In this document: one piece after another, positions 59,857 through 64,000 of the stretch
Layout of the letters: every line of letters begins with the position of its first letter
Position numbering within the stretch: position 1 is the stretch's first letter
Origin: Paenibacillus sedimenti
GTDB lineage: Bacteria > Bacillota > Bacilli > Paenibacillales > NBRC-103111
Assembly: GCF_014534655.1 (NCBI RefSeq)
Contig: NZ_JACVVD010000002.1
Location: 434,001-498,000, forward strand
Direction of reading: 5' to 3'
Length of the DNA: 64,000 nucleotides
Notes under the pieces: model-generated
Told to the model about the DNA's origin: nothing
The model's database searches: none
The model's input: the letters and a program-made list of their open reading frames with translations, nothing else
Program-made: the position numbers and the translations under genes

Positions 59857-61035
59857 ATGAGAGTTGCCTTATTTACGGATACGTTCCTTCCAGATGTAAA
59901 CGGTGTAGCAAAGACGCTTGGAAGGTGGACGCGATTTTTGGAATCCAAAGGTGCAGAATGCAAGGTCTTTGCTCCTACGAGTATGACAGAAAGCGACCAT
60001 GATCCGTTTCGCGTGGAGCGATTTTACAGTATTCCCTTTTTATTGTATCCCGAATGTCGCCTTGCTATCCCCAACCCCCTGCATATTCGCAAATCTCTTC
60101 ATGCTTTTGAGCCCACCATTATTCATTGTGCAACCCCATTCAACCTGGGACTGTTTGGTCTGTATTATGCACGCAAACATGGAACCCCCTTCGTTGCTTC
60201 ATACCATACACACTTCGACCAATACTTAAGTCATTATAAAATTCCTTGGGTAGAACCTACACTTTGGAAGTACATGCAGTGGTTTCATCAAAGCTGCCGC
60301 AAGGTATATGTGCCTTCTGTGTCTACACGGCAGCATTTGGAAGCCAAAGGACTGCGCAATTTAGAGATTTGGAGCCGCGGCGTCGATGCGGAGCGCTTTC
60401 ACCCCGATGTCAATCGTCAGCAGGTGCTCGCTTCCTACGGCGTTGACGCATCCAAGTTTATCATGCTCTACGTCGGCAGGCTGGCGCCGGAAAAAAGCGT
60501 CGAGGTCGCCATTGAGACCTTCGAGGCTCTTCCTGAGGAAATTCGCAGCAACGCTCACCTGATTATTGCCGGAGACGGACCTTCTGCGGCCTCTTTGCGC
60601 GAATGGTATGGAGAGAAAGCGGATATGACCTTTCCAGGATTCGTGCAGGGAAAAGCACTAGCTGAGTTGTACGCAGCCGCTGATTTATTCATTTTCCCTT
60701 CTGCAACGGAGACGTTCGGGAATGTAGTTCTGGAATCGATGGCTGCAGGTACAGCGGTGATTGGAGCAGCTGCTGGTGGTGTGAATGATACGATCGAGCA
60801 CGAAGTTACCGGATTATTATGTCCTCCTGGCGATGTGTCGGCATTTGTCGGCGCGGTTAGAAGGTTGTATGGATCGTACGAAACCCGTCGATCGATAGCG
60901 AAGTCAGGAAGAGCATACGCGCTTCGCCAGTCGTGGGAACAAATTTTTAATAAGCTGTATACCAGCTACGAAGAGGTATGCGATATAGGAAAAGTAAGTA
61001 GCATACACAGTGATTCTGCACGAATGATTCGATAA
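59857..61035 (+). CDS. GT4-family glycosyltransferase
   Basis: 392 residues, GT-B retaining type. N-domain: VALFTDTFLPDVNGVAKTLGRW, HCATPFNLGLFGLYYARKHGTPFVASYHTHFDQYL; C-domain: MLYVGRLAPEKSVEVAIE, GFVQGKALAELYAAADLFIFPSATETFGNVVLESMAAG (E-x7-E donor motif). It is closest to glycolipid mannosyl/glucosyltransferases (MgtA/PimB-like). ATG 59857 is preferred to 59851 because GGGG is 9 nt upstream rather than 3. It is divergent from the PAP2-GT28 operon, suggesting a linked envelope-lipid role. Confidence 0.9.
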   Translation: MRVALFTDTFLPDVNGVAKTLGRWTRFLESKGAECKVFAPTSMTESDHDPFRVERFYSIPFLLYPECRLAIPNPLHIRKSLHAFEPTIIHCATPFNLGLFGLYYARKHGTPFVASYHTHFDQYLSHYKIPWVEPTLWKYMQWFHQSCRKVYVPSVSTRQHLEAKGLRNLEIWSRGVDAERFHPDVNRQQVLASYGVDASKFIMLYVGRLAPEKSVEVAIETFEALPEEIRSNAHLIIAGDGPSAASLREWYGEKADMTFPGFVQGKALAELYAAADLFIFPSATETFGNVVLESMAAGTAVIGAAAGGVNDTIEHEVTGLLCPPGDVSAFVGAVRRLYGSYETRRSIAKSGRAYALRQSWEQIFNKLYTSYEEVCDIGKVSSIHSDSARMIR

Positions 61036-61374
61036 AATAGCTGTTTCACGCAAAAGTTGTCTTTCACGGATGTTCTGCATTATAATAAACCCCGAGCTCC
61101 GCTAGTTCGTCTAAATGATGAACTTTTGGTGCACAATAAAATGAAAAACGATGAAAACAGGACTGTAACGTTCTGATTGCGAGCACATGCTGCCTGACCT
61201 TTCAACATTCCCCGTAAACCTGAAATAACTGGCTTATTTTCGGATTTTGTAGACTTTGACAAATCCGGGGAAAGAGAGGAAAATCAAGAACGGTTATTCT
61301 TCCTGTACATATTGCGCAGAAGCGTACAAATAGAGAGCTCGGGCGCATTAAACAAAAAGGGGGTTTTTTGCTTC
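61036..61374. other. Intergenic region without a supported gene
   Basis: No ORF with a ribosome binding site or protein-like composition. The stretch GGAATCTT-like and AT-rich parts give no convincing hairpin with T-tract after the GT4 gene; its terminator, if any, is not recognisable. AAGGGGG at about 61357-61363 belongs to the next gene. Confidence 0.4.
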
Positions 61375-62607
61375 ATGTTGGACAACATTATGCTTACCTT
61401 TCAAGTCGGATTGGCATTGGTTGGAGCTTATCAATTGTTTTTGACTTTTTTTGGATGGTATCGCCCAAGAAACAAGAAAAAATTCGCACCGCAAAAATCG
61501 TTCGCGGTTCTCGTAGCTGCCCACAATGAAGAGCAGGTCGTAGGCGCGCTGATCGAAAACCTGAAATCTTTGGACTATCCCAAAGAGCTCTATGATATTT
61601 TCGTGATTTGCGATAACTGCACAGACCGAACGGCGGAAATTACCCGCAGCCATGGTGTTTATGCGATGGAGCGTCACAACCCGAACCTGAGAGGGAAAGG
61701 GTATGCGATCGAATGGATGCTGAAGGAACTCTGGAAGCGCGAGCGCCAGTACGATGCTGTCGTTATGTTCGACGCTGACAACCTCACAAGCCCGGACTAC
61801 CTGATTCACATGAATAACGATTTGTGCTCCGGCTCCAGAGTCATCCAAGCCTATCTGGACAGCAAAAATCCGAACGACTCTTGGATCACCGGCTCTTACG
61901 CGATTTCGTACTATTTTGCCAATCGTTTCTGGCAAATGCCCCGCACAAACCTGGGTCTGGCCAATTACTTGGGCGGAACCGGCATGTGCTTTGAAGCAAG
62001 CCTGCTGAAGCAAATCGGTTGGGGAGCAACGAGCTTGGTAGAAGACCTTGAGTTCTCGATGCGATGCATCAAAATGGGTATTCGTCCTACTTACAATTAC
62101 GAGGCCATCGTTTACGATGAGAAACCGCTAACGTTCAAAGCGTCTGCCAAACAGCGCCTGCGCTGGATGCAAGGGCATTTTGACGTGGCTAAACGCTACT
62201 TTTTCCCGCTATTGTGGCAGGGGATTAAAGAAGGAAGCTGGACGAAGATTGACGCTGCGATCTACTCGGCTAACGTATACAACTTCTTTTTTGGCGCGAT
62301 TATTAGTGTGCTGCTTTGGATCAAGGCTATTACACCAGGCTGGGCAGATACGCCCATGCTTGCGGATATCAATCCGGTTTTCTTTAATACGATCAGCATA
62401 GCGATTTACGTATTGCTGCCCATCTCCATGTTCATCGAGAAGGCTCCTTGGAAAGTCTATAAATACTTGATTCTGTATCCGATATTTATGATTTCCTGGT
62501 GGCCGATCACGTTCTATGCGTTCTTCACGCAAAACAACAAGCAGTGGAGTCATACCGAGCATACGCGCGTCATTCGATTGGATGAAATGAAAAAACAAGC
62601 AAGCTAG
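61375..62607 (+). CDS. Membrane GT2 glycosyltransferase (cellulose-synthase/hyaluronan-like)
   Basis: 410 residues. An N-terminal membrane helix (MLTFQVGLALVGAYQLFLTFF), then the GT-A catalytic domain: AVLVAAHNEEQVVGALIENL, VICDNCTDRTAEI, VVMFDADN (DXD), LGGTGMCFEASLL, LVEDLEFSMRC (ED) and QRLRWMQGH (QxxRW). Three C-terminal membrane segments follow. The QxxRW motif marks processive beta-glycosyltransferases, so an exported polysaccharide or glycolipid is probable. The ATG is 12 nt from AAGGGGG, slightly long. Confidence 0.9.
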   Translation: MLDNIMLTFQVGLALVGAYQLFLTFFGWYRPRNKKKFAPQKSFAVLVAAHNEEQVVGALIENLKSLDYPKELYDIFVICDNCTDRTAEITRSHGVYAMERHNPNLRGKGYAIEWMLKELWKRERQYDAVVMFDADNLTSPDYLIHMNNDLCSGSRVIQAYLDSKNPNDSWITGSYAISYYFANRFWQMPRTNLGLANYLGGTGMCFEASLLKQIGWGATSLVEDLEFSMRCIKMGIRPTYNYEAIVYDEKPLTFKASAKQRLRWMQGHFDVAKRYFFPLLWQGIKEGSWTKIDAAIYSANVYNFFFGAIISVLLWIKAITPGWADTPMLADINPVFFNTISIAIYVLLPISMFIEKAPWKVYKYLILYPIFMISWWPITFYAFFTQNNKQWSHTEHTRVIRLDEMKKQAS

Positions 62608-62660
62608 TTGCGACTATTACATTGTGCGAAGCATGCTAGTCGTCAACAACAATCTTTATA

Positions 62661-62689
62661 TTGACTTTTCTCAAACCAGATGATATAGT
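62661..62689 (+). promoter_or_regulatory. Sigma-A promoter of infC-rpmI-rplT
   Basis: TTGACT (62661-62666), 17 bp, TATAGT (62684-62689). Confidence 0.75.
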
Positions 62690-62699
62690 ATTTCAAGTA

Positions 62700-62835
62700 A
62701 AAGCAGAGGCGCCCGCTTCTCACCTGCCCGACACTGGTTGGCTGGTTCGAAATGAATCATCATGCATGTAATAGGTTTGGTTTAAACCTGTTTTTGATGA
62801 AGATGTGGGCCTACTCGCGCCCGCATCTTTTTAAT
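62700..62835 (+). promoter_or_regulatory. infC operon leader with attenuator (L20-leader type)
   Basis: A structured leader of about 140 nt precedes the operon. It ends in a terminator-like hairpin, AGATGTGGGC (62801-62810) / GCCCGCATCT (62819-62828), followed by TTTTTAATTTT. In B. subtilis and relatives L20 represses this operon by stabilising such a terminator. The position and hairpin fit; the L20-binding fold itself was not modelled. Confidence 0.7.
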
Positions 62836-62902
62836 TTTATACGGGGCTCCCTTTATTTATAGGGGGACATGGGAGTTACATACTTTCTGGAGGTGGAACA
62901 TT

Positions 62903-63418
62903 ATTAGCAAAGACCATATGATCAATGATGAGATTCGCGTGAAGGAAGTACGCCTGATTGGGGCGGACGGAGAACAGCTCGGCATTAAGCCGACTCGTGA
63001 AGCTCTTCAAATTGCAGTGGAAGCAAACTTGGATTTGGTGAATGTGGCTCCGACGGCAAAACCGCCTGTATGCCGCATCATGGACTACGGGAAGTACCGT
63101 TATGAGCTGCAGAAGAAAGAAAAAGAAGCTCGCAAAAATCAGAAGATCGTGGATATCAAAGAGATTCGCCTGAGCGCGACGATCGATGAGCACGACTTCC
63201 AAACGAAGCTTCGCAACGCAGTGAAATTCCTCGGCGACGGGGATAAAGTCAAAGCGAGCGTGCGATTCCGCGGCCGTGAAATCGCACATGCCGAAATCGG
63301 TAAAAAGGTGCTGGATCGCCTGGCTACCGAGACGGCTGACATTTCCTCGATGGAGCGTGCTCCAAAGCTTGAGGGAAGAAGCATGATCATGATTTTAACG
63401 CCAAAAGCTACCACTTAG
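62903..63418 (+). CDS. infC: Translation initiation factor IF-3, AUU start
   Basis: 171 residues if started at ATT 62903. GGAGGT (62889-62894) is 8 nt before that ATT, while the first ATG (62918) has none at a useful distance. AUU is the known self-regulating start of infC in E. coli and many bacteria, because IF-3 discriminates against it. Residues: [42 protein letters not shown] (signature), [42 protein letters not shown]. Binds the 30S subunit. Confidence 0.95.
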   Translation: MSKDHMINDEIRVKEVRLIGADGEQLGIKPTREALQIAVEANLDLVNVAPTAKPPVCRIMDYGKYRYELQKKEKEARKNQKIVDIKEIRLSATIDEHDFQTKLRNAVKFLGDGDKVKASVRFRGREIAHAEIGKKVLDRLATETADISSMERAPKLEGRSMIMILTPKATT

Positions 63419-63449
63419 GCGAGCTTACTAAATTAGGAGGAACACCAAC

Positions 63450-63650
63450 ATGCCAAAAATGAAAACTCACAGCAGCTTGAAAGATCGTTTCAAAATTACC
63501 GGCACAGGTAAAGTGAAAAGATATAAATCAGGCAAAAACCATTTATTGTCCGGTAAATCCGCGCGTGCGAAGCGCGTTCTGTCTACAAACCCGGTTATGG
63601 CTCCTGGCGATGTACGTCGTCTGAAACAACAACTGTCTAACATCAAATAA
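63450..63650 (+). CDS. rpmI: 50S ribosomal protein L35
   Basis: 66 residues, normal length. MPKMKTHSSLKDRFKITGTGKVKRYKSG and SARAKRVLSTNPVMAPGDVRRLKQQL are the L35 pattern. TAGGAGG precedes the ATG. Second gene of the infC-rpmI-rplT operon, 31 bp after infC. Confidence 0.98.
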   Translation: MPKMKTHSSLKDRFKITGTGKVKRYKSGKNHLLSGKSARAKRVLSTNPVMAPGDVRRLKQQLSNIK

Positions 63651-63694
63651 TTCAATTTACGAACATTATTCATACATTCAGGAGGTAGTTGACA

Positions 63695-64000
63695 ATGGCA
63701 AGAGTCAAGGGCGGATTCGTTCGCGCTCATCGTCGTAAGAAAATTTTGAAACTGGCAAAAGGTTACTTCGGTTCCAAGCACCGCTTATTTAAAACAGCAA
63801 AAGAACAAGTGATGAAATCTTTGGTGTATGCATACCGTGACCGCCGTCAAACAAAACGTAACTTCCGCAGACTGTGGATTACCCGTATCAACGCCGGCGC
63901 TCGTCAAAACGGTCTGAGCTACAGCAAATTGATGCATGGCCTGAAATTGGCTGGTATCGACATCAACCGCAAAATCTTGGCTGACCTGGCTGTGAACGAC
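63695..64000 (+). CDS. rplT: 50S ribosomal protein L20 (3' end outside window)
   Basis: 102 codons visible of about 119. [48 protein letters not shown] and [20 protein letters not shown] are diagnostic. AGGAGGT precedes the ATG at 63695. Besides its structural role, L20 is the autogenous repressor of this operon in related bacteria. Confidence 0.98.
   Translation, partial: MARVKGGFVRAHRRKKILKLAKGYFGSKHRLFKTAKEQVMKSLVYAYRDRRQTKRNFRRLWITRINAGARQNGLSYSKLMHGLKLAGIDINRKILADLAVND

Noticed and set aside
1..64000. tRNA, rRNA, prophage, IS transposase or integrase
   Set aside because: No cloverleaf, rRNA segment or recombinase motif was recognised on either strand.

Overview
The window reads as chromosomal DNA of an endospore-forming Firmicute, most likely a Paenibacillus or close relative. 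The evidence is an alpha/beta-type SASP, a YjcZ-type sporulation miniprotein, GerP-like germination proteins, strong AGGAGG-type ribosome binding sites, B. subtilis-type neighbours (ytqA/ytqB, the yfkK family, nfo) and LplB/YtcP/LplA sugar transporters. Genus is an inference. No rRNA, tRNA, CRISPR array, prophage or transposase was found.

Layout. 1-5.4 kb: exopolysaccharide or wall-type genes (beta-helix protein, a glycosyltransferase fused in frame to a GDP-mannose pyrophosphorylase, an SGNH hydrolase, a VanZ protein), then a small Cys-rich protein behind a promoter whose spacer is exactly a GlnR/TnrA-type box. 5.5-15.3 kb: a secreted beta-helix protein, DUF2621, endonuclease IV, purU, a DUF1800-DUF1501 Tat pair, transketolase and ppnP. 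15.6-23.9 kb: a sugar-acid catabolic operon (FadR-type GntR regulator with two palindromes, ABC importer without ATPase, enolase-superfamily dehydratase, SDR dehydrogenase, unassigned hydrolase). 24-33.7 kb: a dehydrogenase-PilZ fusion, pgi, an IMPACT protein, TetR and CGNR regulators, an FMN oxidase-like protein, DsrE, a five-repeat surface protein, speD and a UPF0435 protein.

33.8-37.7 kb is a spore block: an Lsm-like Gly/Tyr-rich protein, an S26-like peptidase, four GerPA/GerPF-like proteins on both strands with a GerPC-like partner, Hsp20 and a SASP. 37.7-40.6 kb: GT2-GtrA-polytopic glycosylation cassette. 41-44.2 kb: ArsR regulators, an AraC/VOC deletion scar, and mqnB-mqnD of the futalosine menaquinone route. 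44.5-56.7 kb: an RluA-family synthase, a radical SAM/B12 protein, a secreted copper-amine-oxidase-domain/MORN protein, IMP dehydrogenase, manA, and the ytqB and ytqA homologues separated by a cytochrome c lipoprotein and a repeat. 56.8-62.6 kb: trmB and envelope glycolipid genes (MGDG-synthase-like GT28, PAP2 phosphatase, GT4, GT2). 62.6-64 kb: infC-rpmI-rplT with a leader, attenuator and AUU start on infC.

Metabolic links: Pgi supplies fructose-6-P, ManA turns it into mannose-6-P, and the ManC-type domain makes GDP-mannose; the phosphomannomutase is not in the window. The most unusual signals are non-coding: two copies of a folded 244-279 bp element with terminal inverted repeats, and at least five small hairpins all preceded by a CTTACGA-like box.
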